Assembly (NCBI GenBank): GCA_964551985.1
Contig: CAZKFG010000002.1
Coordinates: forward strand, 1 to 64,000
DNA: 64,000 nucleotides
Source: CAZKFG01 sp964551985
Lineage (GTDB): Bacteria > Bacillota > Negativicutes > Acidaminococcales > JAISLQ01
Reading direction: 5' to 3'
In this document: positions 52,079 through 61,207 of the stretch, in pieces
Layout of the letters: every line of letters starts with the position of its first letter
Numbering within the stretch: position 1 is the stretch's first letter
Program-made: the position numbers and the translations under genes
The notes under the pieces: generated by a model
Told to the model about the DNA's origin: nothing
Databases searched by the model: none
Seen by the model: only the letters and a program-made list of their open reading frames with translations

Positions 52079-52861
52079 TTATTTTTTACTTGGCAAGCCT
52101 GTAACTGCCACGTATTGTTGAATATGTTCTGTTTTTGGCAAAACATTGTAATCAAACCACTCATAAAAAAATCTAGCAAAGCTTATTGTTCCATAACCAT
52201 CTTGGTTATGGTCTGTAGTGTCATAAGGATCAGCAATAACAAGTATATCATCAGACATATCTTCTGTTCCCATATCATCATAACCAATAACTACAAACCA
52301 ATGCCCACCCCAAGCGACATTTTCACAAATTATTGGCAGCCCTTGACTAAGCTGATTTTTAACAAAATCTCTAAATTTTTCTATATCCTGAAAACTATGC
52401 CCATCTTTATCGGCTGTTTGTAGTGAGGTTTGAACTATAAAACCTCTAGAAGTTAAAGCATCAGCTAGGCTTTTTGTTGTAGCACCAAAAGAACCGTCTT
52501 CTCTTTTATTGTCATAATAGCGAATGTCCATTTGCTTATCTAAGGTTTTCTCATCAGCTTTTATGCCGTAATAATCCAGCACCATTAAAATAGTCGCCGC
52601 ACCACAGGACCGCTCTGATGTTTGCTGGTAAGTTTTAAATTTAGGCAATAATAAAATAGTCTGTGTCGGTTTCTTATTATAATAATCTACCGCTATATAA
52701 TAGGGCGATTTTGCAACATTAGCTTTTCCATTTTGAGCTGCCGCAGCCAAAACTTTATCATCAACAGGAGCAGTGATGCTTATTTTATTATTAGCTAAAA
52801 TAGTAGTGGCGGTTGAAAAAACCATTATTGCAAGCAACAGAAAAATATTTAAAACTCTCAT
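52079..52861 (-). CDS. secreted C39-like cysteine protease
   Basis: 260 residues. Signal peptide 1-23. Papain-like catalytic set of the C39-like family: Cys86 in ERSCGAAT, His187 in GGHWFVVIGYDD, Asp211 in IADPYD. Free-standing secreted members are of unknown role, unlike the bacteriocin-processing C39 domain fused to ABC exporters. It starts 10 bp after serC and shares its transcript, an unexpected pairing. Confidence 0.82.
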   Translation of the reverse strand: MRVLNIFLLLAIMVFSTATTILANNKISITAPVDDKVLAAAAQNGKANVAKSPYYIAVDYYNKKPTQTILLLPKFKTYQQTSERSCGAATILMVLDYYGIKADEKTLDKQMDIRYYDNKREDGSFGATTKSLADALTSRGFIVQTSLQTADKDGHSFQDIEKFRDFVKNQLSQGLPIICENVAWGGHWFVVIGYDDMGTEDMSDDILVIADPYDTTDHNQDGYGTISFARFFYEWFDYNVLPKTEHIQQYVAVTGLPSKK

Positions 52862-52870
52862 ATATACCTC

Positions 52871-53956
52871 TTATTTATTTTCTTTGTAAAAATCGTTCAT
52901 AAAGGTAGCCAAGTCTTCACAGCCTTTTATTGGCATATAGTTGTACATAGAAATTCTAAGCCCACCAACCACTCTATGTCCTTTTACACCCACAAAGCCT
53001 TTTTGCATAGCTTTATCAATAAAGTCTTTTTCTAATTGTTCATTTTTCAATCTAAGTGTCGCATTCATCATTGAACGACTATCCTTTTGAGCGTGCCCCA
53101 GATAAAAATCAGGATAACTATCTATAACATCATAAATCAACTTTGCTTTTGCATCATTTAGTTTACCCATAGCTTCAAGTCCACCTTGAGCTTTAAGCCA
53201 CTTTAAAACCTTACTCATAACATACACTGTAAATACCGGTGGTGTATTAAACAATGAATTGTTTTTGGCATAAACTTTGTAGCTAAAAAAATCAGCTAGA
53301 TTATCATTGCATTTATCCAAAAGGTCTTTTTTAATTACAACAACCGCGCCACCAGCAGGTCCTAAATTTTTTTGGATACCGGCATAAATAAGCGAAAACT
53401 TTTTAGCATCAAAAGTATGACTCAAAAAATCTGATGACATATCTGCAACTAAAGTACAATCGCCAAAATCTGGATACTCGCGCCAAGCAGTACCAAAGAT
53501 AGTATTGTTTGTCGTTATATGTAAATAAGCCTGATTAGGACTCATATTTAGCTCGCTAACCTTTGGCACTCTTTTAAAACCTTCTTGCTCAAGATCAACT
53601 GCAGCGTGCGTTTTTCCATAAAACTTTGCTTGATCAAAAGCTCTTTGAGCAAATTCACCTGTAACAACATAATCTGCTACTTTATCTTTGCTAAGCAAAT
53701 TCATCGGCACAAGAGAAAACTGCATTGTAGCACCGCCTTGAACAAAGACCACTTTATAATCATCACCTAAGCCCATAAGTTCTTTTAAGTCTTTTTCTGC
53801 CTGTTCGTTTAGCTGCTCATATTGCTTAGCTCTATGACTTGTTTCAATTATAGACATACCTGAATTTTGAAAATCTAAAAATTCTGCCTGCACCTCTTTT
53901 AAAACTTCTAATGGCAAAGTTGCAGGGCCTGGGTTGAAATTATAAACTCTATTCAT
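52871..53956 (-). CDS. serC: phosphoserine aminotransferase
   Basis: 361 residues from ATG 53956 (AGGTG upstream). NFNPGPATLP N-terminus, PLP lysine in GIQKNLGPAGG, GVKGHRVVGGLRISMYN at the C-terminus. Converts 3-phosphohydroxypyruvate to phosphoserine; serA and serB are not in the window. Sits between a DUF1015 gene and a secreted protease gene. Confidence 0.95.
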   Translation of the reverse strand: MNRVYNFNPGPATLPLEVLKEVQAEFLDFQNSGMSIIETSHRAKQYEQLNEQAEKDLKELMGLGDDYKVVFVQGGATMQFSLVPMNLLSKDKVADYVVTGEFAQRAFDQAKFYGKTHAAVDLEQEGFKRVPKVSELNMSPNQAYLHITTNNTIFGTAWREYPDFGDCTLVADMSSDFLSHTFDAKKFSLIYAGIQKNLGPAGGAVVVIKKDLLDKCNDNLADFFSYKVYAKNNSLFNTPPVFTVYVMSKVLKWLKAQGGLEAMGKLNDAKAKLIYDVIDSYPDFYLGHAQKDSRSMMNATLRLKNEQLEKDFIDKAMQKGFVGVKGHRVVGGLRISMYNYMPIKGCEDLATFMNDFYKENK

Positions 53957-53975
53957 ACACACACCTACTTTAATT

Positions 53976-55235
53976 TTATTTGCAAAATTCTTCTTCTATC
54001 AAGTGTATTGCCATCGCATCGCGAAGCTTTGGCTCAAACCAAGTAGATTTTGGCGGCATAATTTGATTGTTATCTGCAATATCCATAAGTTCTTGCATAG
54101 AAGTTGGATACATAGCAAAAGCAACCTGCGCTTTTTTATCATCTACCAATTTGACAAGTTCATCAAGTCCGCGAATTCCGCCAATAAACATTATTCTCTG
54201 ATCAACTCTTGGGTCGATAATACCTAAAATAGGCTTGAGCAAATTATCTTGCAAAATACTCACATCAAGACTAGCAGTCGGATGCGTTTCATCAAAACTA
54301 CCAGATTTTGCTTTAAGACAATACCACTGACCTGCTAAATACATTCTAAATTCGTGCCTAGCAGTTGGTTTTTGCATTTTTTCCAACTTTTGCACAATAA
54401 AACACTGCTGCACTTTTTGCAAAAACTCTTGTTCTGACAAGCCATTTAAATCTTTTACCGCTCTATTATAATCGAGTATTTGCATCATATCATCAGGAAA
54501 TATAACCGTTAGAAAATAGTTGTAATCTTCTTCACCAGTATGGTTTTTGTTATTTTTTTGGCAAAGGTCAGCTACCCTCATTGCCGCAGCTGATCTATGA
54601 TGTCCGTCTGCTATATATAAATAATCTATTTTTAAAAAGGCATCTTTAATTGCTATTATATCATCGTCTTTATCCACAACATAAAGTGTATGTTCTATCC
54701 CGTCATCACTTGTAAAATCGTATACGGGGGAATTTTTTTGCATGATGCTTTGTACAATTTTTTCAACTTGTAGAGATTTTTTATAGGCTAAAAACACTGC
54801 TCCAGTTTGCGCGGCAAGCGTTTTTATATGGTTTACCCTATCATCTTCCTTATCAGGTCTTGTAAGTTCGTGTTTTTTTATAATATTTTTGCGATATTCT
54901 TCAACTGATGACGCACCGACTATACCTATTTGCTCATGAGCATTCATTTTTTGTCTGTATATGTAAAAACAAGGCTTGCTATCTACAACAAGAGATCTAT
55001 CTTCTTGGTATTTAAGCAAGTTTTCTTTTGCTTTGTCATAAATAATTTGAGAATGAACGTCTATCTCATCAGCTAACTGCGCTTCTGATTTTGTTACACT
55101 CAAAAAGCTAAGTGGATTTTTTCTTATCTGTTCTCTTGCCTCTTGGGTATCCATAACATCATAAGGTAGTGACGCTATTTTTTTTGCTAAATCACTTCTT
55201 GGTCTTAAAGCTTTAAATGGTCTTATGTCAGCCAA
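53976..55235 (-). CDS. DUF1015 family protein
   Basis: 419 residues from the TTG at 55235: GAGGTG is correctly spaced, and the resulting ADIRPFKALRP matches the family N-terminus; the GTG at 55253 lies before that ribosome site. Contains YIADGHHRSAAAMR (DGHHR at 210-214), which resembles the nucleotide-binding GxHR motif of the ParB/sulfiredoxin/serine-kinase superfamily. Function unproven. Immediately upstream of serC (19 bp), a link that suggests a serine or phosphoserine role. Confidence 0.85.
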   Translation of the reverse strand: MADIRPFKALRPRSDLAKKIASLPYDVMDTQEAREQIRKNPLSFLSVTKSEAQLADEIDVHSQIIYDKAKENLLKYQEDRSLVVDSKPCFYIYRQKMNAHEQIGIVGASSVEEYRKNIIKKHELTRPDKEDDRVNHIKTLAAQTGAVFLAYKKSLQVEKIVQSIMQKNSPVYDFTSDDGIEHTLYVVDKDDDIIAIKDAFLKIDYLYIADGHHRSAAAMRVADLCQKNNKNHTGEEDYNYFLTVIFPDDMMQILDYNRAVKDLNGLSEQEFLQKVQQCFIVQKLEKMQKPTARHEFRMYLAGQWYCLKAKSGSFDETHPTASLDVSILQDNLLKPILGIIDPRVDQRIMFIGGIRGLDELVKLVDDKKAQVAFAMYPTSMQELMDIADNNQIMPPKSTWFEPKLRDAMAIHLIEEEFCK

Positions 55236-55299
55236 AAAATACACCTCTTTCACTAGTTGTTTTCTAAATTATATATTAAAAGCAATGTATAATAAAGAG

Positions 55300-56697
55300 C
55301 TATTTTTTCATTTTCATTTGATGAATAGGTTGTCCAAAAATACCTTCTGCGCACTCTAAAACAGCTTCGCTTAAAGTAGGATGAGGATGAACGCTATGCG
55401 CAATTTGCTCGGCGGTTAGTTTGTTGCTTATAGCTACAACACCTTCCATTATCAAACTACTAGCTCCATAACCCATTATATGCATCCCTAAAACAATATG
55501 ACTTTGACTATCTGCAACAATCTTTACCAGTCCGTCAGTCTGTCCTATAGCAACCGCCTTGCCAATGCCGGCAAAATTAAATTTACTTACAACAATATCC
55601 ATTCCACTATCTTTTGCTTGCCCTTCCGTAAATCCAACACTTGCAATTTCAGGCATAGTGAAAATACATCCCGGTATATTATCAAAATTCATTTTAACTT
55701 TTTGCCCACAAGCATTTTGTGCTGCCACAATACCCGCGACAGAAGCACTGTGAGCGAGCATTGATTTTCCAGTAACATCACCTATGGCAAAAACGCCTTC
55801 TATATTTGTTTGCAAACTCTCGTCAACATAGATACCTTTTTTATCAAATTCAACGCTTAAGTTTTCCAGTCCGATATTGTGTATATTTGGTTTGCGTCCT
55901 GTGCAAACCAAAACTTTTTCAGCTAAAACTTCTTGCACTTCAGTTGCACTTTCTATACTACAAGATAACATTTGGCCTTGATTTGCAATTTTTTTAACTG
56001 CACTTGAAGTTAAAAATTTTATTCCTTGTTTGCGAAGAGAAATGCCACTACGCATCACGATATCTTTGTCCATACCATTTAATATGTTAGGCAGCATCTC
56101 AACTACAGTAACCTGACAGCCTAAGTTTTGAAAAACCGTTGCAAATTCTATGCCTATAACGCCACCACCTATTATGACTAGACTTTCAGGCACTTTATCC
56201 AACTCTAGTAGCTTGTCACTATCTAAAACACCATCTAAATTTATACCTTCTATTGGTGGCATAATTGGGCTAGAACCTGTAGCAATAATGATTTTTTGTG
56301 CATTGATAGTTTGGTTTTGTCCATCTTGTGCAACAATAATTTGTTTATCTTTTTGTAAAGTAGCGCTACCTGTGATAACATCTATAGCATACGATTTTAA
56401 GATTGTCGCAATTCCATCACGCAGCTGTTTTGTAACAGAGTTTTTACGTTGCATTATCGCAGTAAAATCAAAACCTATATTATCAGCTATTATGCCAAAA
56501 TTTTTGCATTCTTTTAATTCTTTATATTTTTCTACACTTTTTAAAATAGTTTTTGTTGGTATACAGCCATAATTCAAGCAGGTGCCACCAAGCTGATCTT
56601 TTTCAATAAGTGCAACTTTAGCCCCAAGCTGCGCCGCTTTTATTGCTGCAACATAACCACCAGGTCCTGCACCAATTATGGCAACATCATAGTTCAT
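55300..56697 (-). CDS. lpdA: dihydrolipoyl dehydrogenase (glycine cleavage L protein)
   Basis: 465 residues. FAD loop IIGAGPGGYVAA, redox disulfide C40/C45 (GGTCLNYGCIPTK), NAD loop IIGGGVIGIEFA, and C-terminal HPHPTLSEA with the catalytic His. Reoxidises the lipoyl arm of GcvH. Last gene of the gcv cluster, separated from gcvPB by a palindromic hairpin. Confidence 0.95.
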   Translation of the reverse strand: MNYDVAIIGAGPGGYVAAIKAAQLGAKVALIEKDQLGGTCLNYGCIPTKTILKSVEKYKELKECKNFGIIADNIGFDFTAIMQRKNSVTKQLRDGIATILKSYAIDVITGSATLQKDKQIIVAQDGQNQTINAQKIIIATGSSPIMPPIEGINLDGVLDSDKLLELDKVPESLVIIGGGVIGIEFATVFQNLGCQVTVVEMLPNILNGMDKDIVMRSGISLRKQGIKFLTSSAVKKIANQGQMLSCSIESATEVQEVLAEKVLVCTGRKPNIHNIGLENLSVEFDKKGIYVDESLQTNIEGVFAIGDVTGKSMLAHSASVAGIVAAQNACGQKVKMNFDNIPGCIFTMPEIASVGFTEGQAKDSGMDIVVSKFNFAGIGKAVAIGQTDGLVKIVADSQSHIVLGMHIMGYGASSLIMEGVVAISNKLTAEQIAHSVHPHPTLSEAVLECAEGIFGQPIHQMKMKK

Positions 56698-56717
56698 AAA
56701 AACCTCCTGTTGTTATA

Positions 56718-56743
56718 TTAGGCTGCCTATATAGGCAGCCTAA
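56718..56743. repeat. 26-bp perfect palindrome between gcvPB and lpdA
   Basis: TTAGGCTGCCTAT followed by its exact complement. No T run on the minus strand. As RNA it forms a stable hairpin right after the gcvPB stop; may protect the upstream mRNA or partly terminate to set the lpdA level. Confidence 0.6.
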
Positions 56744-56746
56744 TTA

Positions 56747-58189
56747 TTATTCTTGCCAGATTACTACTGGTTTCCTTGCCGCACTTGCTTCATCTAAACG
56801 GCTTACAACCGTATCTTGTGGAGCGGTTGTAACAAGTGTAGAATCTGTTTGCGCTTCTTTTGCTATTTTAAGCATTGCATCAATAAAATCATCTAGAGTC
56901 TCTTTGCTCTCTGTCTCGGTTGGCTCAATCATCAACGCTTCTTCTACAATCAAAGGAAAATAGATTGTCGGCGGATGATAGCCATAATCTAGAAGTCTTT
57001 TAGCAATGTCTAAAGTTTTCACGCCATATGGTTTTTGCTTTTTTGATGTCAGTACGCACTCGTGCATACAATAGCGATTAAACGGACTGTCATAAGCCTC
57101 TTTCAAACTAGCCAAACAATAGTTTGCCGCCAAAATAGCATCTAAACTGGCTTGTTTTAAGCCATCTCCGCCCATTGCAAGAATATAAGCATAAGTTCTG
57201 ACAATAACACCAAAATTACCAAAAAAGGCATGTATTTTCCCTATGGATAGAGGTCTTTCATAATCTAATGAATAAACTTCATTTTCGCATTTAATTAGTG
57301 GTACAGGTAAAAACTGCATAAGTTCTTTTTTTACACCAATTGGACCCGCACCAGGTCCACCACCACCGTGCGGTGTGGAGAAGGTTTTGTGTACATTAAA
57401 ATGAATTACATCAAAGCCCATATCACCAGGTCTGACAAGCCCCATAATCGCATTGGCATTAGCTCCGTCATAATATAGCAATCCGCCCGCATCGTGGACA
57501 ATTTGCGCTATTTGTTTGATATTACTTTCAAACAAACCAAGTGTGCTCGGGTTTGTCAGCATTATTGCCGCAGTATCATCACCAACAGCATCTTTTAGTG
57601 CTTGTAAGTCAATAGAACCGTCAGGATGAGACTGAATTTGTACAACATCCATACCACAAACCGTTGCGGTCGCAGGGTTGGTACCGTGCGCCGAATCTGG
57701 AACTATTACCTTATTGCGATTACTTTTATTATGTCTATGATAAGCCTTGATAAGTTTCATACCAACAAGTTCACCGTGCGCCCCTGCTGCCGGTTGCAAA
57801 CAAACCTCGTCCATTCCAGAAATTTCTGCAAGATATTTTTGCGTTTCAAACATAAGTTTTAAACAGCCTTGTGATAATTCTTCCGGCTGCAATGGATGAG
57901 TCAAAGCAAATCCAGGCAGACGGCATACAACTTCATTTATTTTAGGATTATATTTCATTGTGCAAGAGCCAAGTGGATAAAACCCTGCGTCCAATCCAAA
58001 ATTACGCTGTGATAAATTTGTATAGTGTCGCACTACATCAAGCTGGCTAAGTTCTGGTAATTTTGCTTTATCGCATCTTAAAAAATTCTCTGGCAAAACA
58101 TATTTTTTAGGTACATCGCACTCAGGCAAATCGACCCCGCATCTTCCCGTGTGGCTTAATTCAAAAATTAGTTTTTTATCTTTATTCAT
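56747..58189 (-). CDS. gcvPB: glycine dehydrogenase (decarboxylating) subunit 2
   Basis: 480 residues. PLP lysine in FNVHKTFSTPHGGGGPGAG; LGSCTMKYNPK, PDSAHGTNPATA. C-terminal half of the split P protein, as in Bacillus and clostridia. Overlaps gcvPA by four bases. Confidence 0.96.
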   Translation of the reverse strand: MNKDKKLIFELSHTGRCGVDLPECDVPKKYVLPENFLRCDKAKLPELSQLDVVRHYTNLSQRNFGLDAGFYPLGSCTMKYNPKINEVVCRLPGFALTHPLQPEELSQGCLKLMFETQKYLAEISGMDEVCLQPAAGAHGELVGMKLIKAYHRHNKSNRNKVIVPDSAHGTNPATATVCGMDVVQIQSHPDGSIDLQALKDAVGDDTAAIMLTNPSTLGLFESNIKQIAQIVHDAGGLLYYDGANANAIMGLVRPGDMGFDVIHFNVHKTFSTPHGGGGPGAGPIGVKKELMQFLPVPLIKCENEVYSLDYERPLSIGKIHAFFGNFGVIVRTYAYILAMGGDGLKQASLDAILAANYCLASLKEAYDSPFNRYCMHECVLTSKKQKPYGVKTLDIAKRLLDYGYHPPTIYFPLIVEEALMIEPTETESKETLDDFIDAMLKIAKEAQTDSTLVTTAPQDTVVSRLDEASAARKPVVIWQE

Positions 58190-59532
58190 TTTAAGCCTCC
58201 TAGCACTTGGACCAAAGTATCTATTTCTTCTTTTGTGCGATTTTCAGTAACACAAATGAGCATGCAGTCTTTAAGCTCTTTATAATATCTGCCTAAATCA
58301 AGTCCACCGACAATATTGTGTTTTAACAGCTCTTTATTTATAACATCGATATTTTTTGGCATTTTTATGACAAATTCTTTGAAAAATGGTGCAGAAAACA
58401 TCCCATCAAAGCCTTTTAATGCAGTAATTTGCTCATAAGCATAATGCGCTTTTTGCAGGTTTAAATCAGCAATTTGCACCAAACCTTCTTTGCCGACAGT
58501 GCTTAAATAGACTGCTGCCGCCAAAGCACATAATGCCTGATTCGAGCAAATATTTGAGGTGGCTTTTTCACGTCTTATATGTTGTTCGCGTGCTTGTAGT
58601 GTAAGTACAAAACCGCGTCTACCTTTATCATCTACTGTTTGTCCGACAATTCTACCAGGCATTTTGCGCATAAAAATTGAAGTTGTTGCAAAAAAACCCA
58701 CTCCAGGTCCACCAAAACTAGCACTTATCCCTAGCGGTTGACCTTCACCAACAACAATATCTGCGCCAAGCTTTCCAGGTGCTTCTAATAATGCTAACGA
58801 TATTGGATCCGTGACTACAATAACAACTATTCCGCTTTGATGAGCTAAATCGCTCATTTTTTTAACATCTTCTATAGAACCAAAAAAGTTTGGTGTTTGA
58901 ATTATAACTGCAGCAACATCTTTGTTTAACTGTGTTTGTAATTTTTCTATATCAGTCGTACCGTCACTATAATTTGCTATATCAACTTCAACATCAAGAT
59001 CAATCATATAAGCATTGAGCACAGATTGATAATGCGGATGTACAGTACTGCTTATAACTACTTTTTTTCGTTTAGTATGTCCTACAGCCATCATTGCAGC
59101 CTCTGCCATAGCTGTTGAACCGTCATACATAGAAGCGTTCGCCACTTGCATGCCTGTAAGAGCGCAAATCATACTTTGATATTCCCACAGTGCTTGCAAA
59201 TAACCTTGCGCTACTTCCGGTTGATATTGAGTGTAGGCAGTATAAAATTCTGAGCGACTAATAATGCTATCTACTACAACAGGTATATAGTGATCATACA
59301 TCCCAGCACCTAAAAAATAAGTATAATTATTGAAATTTGCATTTTTAGCTGCTGTATTTTGTAGTAGCTTTAAAATAGAGCGTTCATCTAAAGCTTTAGG
59401 CAGATCAAGTGGTCTATCAAGTCTTAGATTTTCCGGTATATCTTGTAATAGCTTTTCCATTGAATCGACGCCTATTTTAGAGAGCATATTTTGTCTATCT
59501 TCATCTGTGTGTGGCAAATAACTCCATGTCAT
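58186..59532 (-). CDS. gcvPA: glycine dehydrogenase (decarboxylating) subunit 1
   Basis: 448 residues. YLPHTDEDRQNMLSKIG at the N-terminus, YDGSTAMAEAAMMA, GEGQPLGISASFGGPGVGF. Non-PLP-lysine half of the split P protein that pairs with gcvPB. Five bp after gcvH. Confidence 0.96.
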   Translation of the reverse strand: MTWSYLPHTDEDRQNMLSKIGVDSMEKLLQDIPENLRLDRPLDLPKALDERSILKLLQNTAAKNANFNNYTYFLGAGMYDHYIPVVVDSIISRSEFYTAYTQYQPEVAQGYLQALWEYQSMICALTGMQVANASMYDGSTAMAEAAMMAVGHTKRKKVVISSTVHPHYQSVLNAYMIDLDVEVDIANYSDGTTDIEKLQTQLNKDVAAVIIQTPNFFGSIEDVKKMSDLAHQSGIVVIVVTDPISLALLEAPGKLGADIVVGEGQPLGISASFGGPGVGFFATTSIFMRKMPGRIVGQTVDDKGRRGFVLTLQAREQHIRREKATSNICSNQALCALAAAVYLSTVGKEGLVQIADLNLQKAHYAYEQITALKGFDGMFSAPFFKEFVIKMPKNIDVINKELLKHNIVGGLDLGRYYKELKDCMLICVTENRTKEEIDTLVQVLGGLK

Positions 59533-59537
59533 TAGTA

Positions 59538-59921
59538 TTACTCCTCACTACAAAATTTTTCGTAAGCTATGCTATCAATTAAATCATCAAGTTGACTTTT
59601 ATCTGCAATCTCAACCTTAACTATCCAGCCATCACCATAAACATCTTGGTTTACAGTCTCAGGGGCATCAGCTAAAAGGCTGTTTACTTCGACAATTTTA
59701 CCGCTTACAGGAGCATATATATCAGAGACGGCTTTAACTGACTCAATTGCTGCAAATTCGCTGCCTACACTAATTTCTCGCCCTTGTTCAGGCAAATCTA
59801 CAAAAACAATATCTCCTAATCTTGATTGAGCAACATCTGTAATGCCTATTGTGACAATATTTCCTTCAACTCTCACCCATTCGTGTTCTTTTGAGTATTT
59901 TAATTCTTGTGGTATATTCAT
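59538..59921 (-). CDS. gcvH: glycine cleavage H protein
   Basis: 127 residues. Lipoyl lysine Lys63 in IESVKAVSDIYAP; EHEWVRVEG and GDIVFVDLPEQG are typical. Carries the aminomethyl arm between P, T and L proteins. Two bp after gcvT. Confidence 0.97.
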   Translation of the reverse strand: MNIPQELKYSKEHEWVRVEGNIVTIGITDVAQSRLGDIVFVDLPEQGREISVGSEFAAIESVKAVSDIYAPVSGKIVEVNSLLADAPETVNQDVYGDGWIVKVEIADKSQLDDLIDSIAYEKFCSEE

Positions 59922-59923
59922 AA

Positions 59924-61024
59924 TTATTTTCTCTCCTTTTTATAAAATGGTTTTGCAATCACTTTCGCCGCAAGTTTTTTACCGCGAATTTCAATAAATA
60001 TATTTTGGTCGACAACTGCATAATTTTTATCTACTAATGCTAGTCCTAAATTTTTTCCGATTGTTGGCGATACAGAACCTGTAGTTACCTTGCCTATACA
60101 CTTGTCATCAGCATAAACTAAATAATCTGCTCTAGCGATTCCTCTATCTATCATTTCAAAGCCTATTATTTTTTTATCTACCCCATTTTGTTTTTGTTCT
60201 GCAAGTGCTTTTTTGCCTATAAAGTCTTCTTTATTTACTTTAACAAACATACCAATACCAGCTTGTACTGGTGTAATAGTATCAGACAACTCATGTCCGT
60301 AAAGCGGCAGGCAAGCTTCAAATCTCAAGGTATCTCTTGCACCTAATCCTGCTGGTTGCAAACCTTCTTGACTGCCTGCTTTTAAAAGTTCGTCCCATAA
60401 AATTGGTGCGTCTTGCACTTTACAGTAAATTTCAAAACCATCTTCACCTGTATAACCAGTGCGTGAAATTATAACAGTGCAGTTTGCAAGTTTTATTTCT
60501 GGATAAAAACGATAATACTGTAAATTTCCCACATCAGCGTCTGTTAGCTTTCCGACAATATGTTCTGCAATAGGTCCTTGTATAGCAATAAGCGCAATAT
60601 CATTAGATAAATCTTTTAGCTTGACTGACAAATCGCCCTTATGCTCATTTAGCCACTGCCAATCTTTTTCAATGTTGCTAGCATTTACAACCAAAAGATA
60701 TTTTTGATCATCATATTTATAAATCAGCAGGTCATCAACGGTTGTACCGTTTGGATAGCACATTGGAGAATATTGAACTTGATTTGCCTGCATTAATGAC
60801 AAATCATTTGTAACCATTTTTTGAATAAAATCAAATGAGTCTTTGCCTGCAACCAAAAATTCGCCCATATGCGATACATCAAACAAACCTGCTTTTTCTC
60901 TAACTGCCTTATGTTCAGCAACAATTCCTTGATACTCAACAGGCATAAGCCAACCACCAAACTCTATCATCTTGGCTTTTTGCTCTAGATGTTTTTCGTA
61001 TAGCGGCGTCTTTTTTACTGTCAT
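59924..61024 (-). CDS. gcvT: glycine cleavage T protein (aminomethyltransferase)
   Basis: 366 residues. PVEYQGIVAEHKAVREKAGLFDVSHMGE in pieces (core GLFDVSHMGE), GYTGEDGFEIY and LPLYGHELSD. Transfers the methylene group to tetrahydrofolate and releases ammonia. First gene of gcvT-H-PA-PB-lpdA. A well-spaced promoter lies about 75 bp upstream; no glycine riboswitch is recognisable in the leader. Confidence 0.96.
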   Translation of the reverse strand: MTVKKTPLYEKHLEQKAKMIEFGGWLMPVEYQGIVAEHKAVREKAGLFDVSHMGEFLVAGKDSFDFIQKMVTNDLSLMQANQVQYSPMCYPNGTTVDDLLIYKYDDQKYLLVVNASNIEKDWQWLNEHKGDLSVKLKDLSNDIALIAIQGPIAEHIVGKLTDADVGNLQYYRFYPEIKLANCTVIISRTGYTGEDGFEIYCKVQDAPILWDELLKAGSQEGLQPAGLGARDTLRFEACLPLYGHELSDTITPVQAGIGMFVKVNKEDFIGKKALAEQKQNGVDKKIIGFEMIDRGIARADYLVYADDKCIGKVTTGSVSPTIGKNLGLALVDKNYAVVDQNIFIEIRGKKLAAKVIAKPFYKKERK

Positions 61025-61102
61025 ACAATCACTCCCTCTTAAAATAATCTCAAATAATCAAATTTTTGTTATTTATCTTATTGTATAAAATTTTGACCAT
61101 AT

Positions 61103-61131
61103 ATTCTAGTAGCAAAATAAAAAACTATCAA
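61103..61131 (-). promoter_or_regulatory. promoter of the glycine-cleavage operon
   Basis: Minus strand: TTGATA (61126-61131), 17-base spacer, TAGAAT (61103-61108). Five of six matches to each consensus hexamer; leader about 70 bases before gcvT. Confidence 0.6.
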
Positions 61132-61207
61132 AACACCTGCAATTGTGTTAAAATGTATACGTGTATCCTTAAATCACCATTTAAAATAGCGAAAGGAGGA
61201 TGCATAT

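Noticed and set aside
56150..56572. 140-residue plus-strand frame
   Set aside because: Antisense to lpdA; composition of a mirror frame.
61025..61207. Glycine riboswitch upstream of gcvT
   Set aside because: The conserved purine-rich core and tandem aptamer layout are not visible, and the predicted leader is only about 70 bases.
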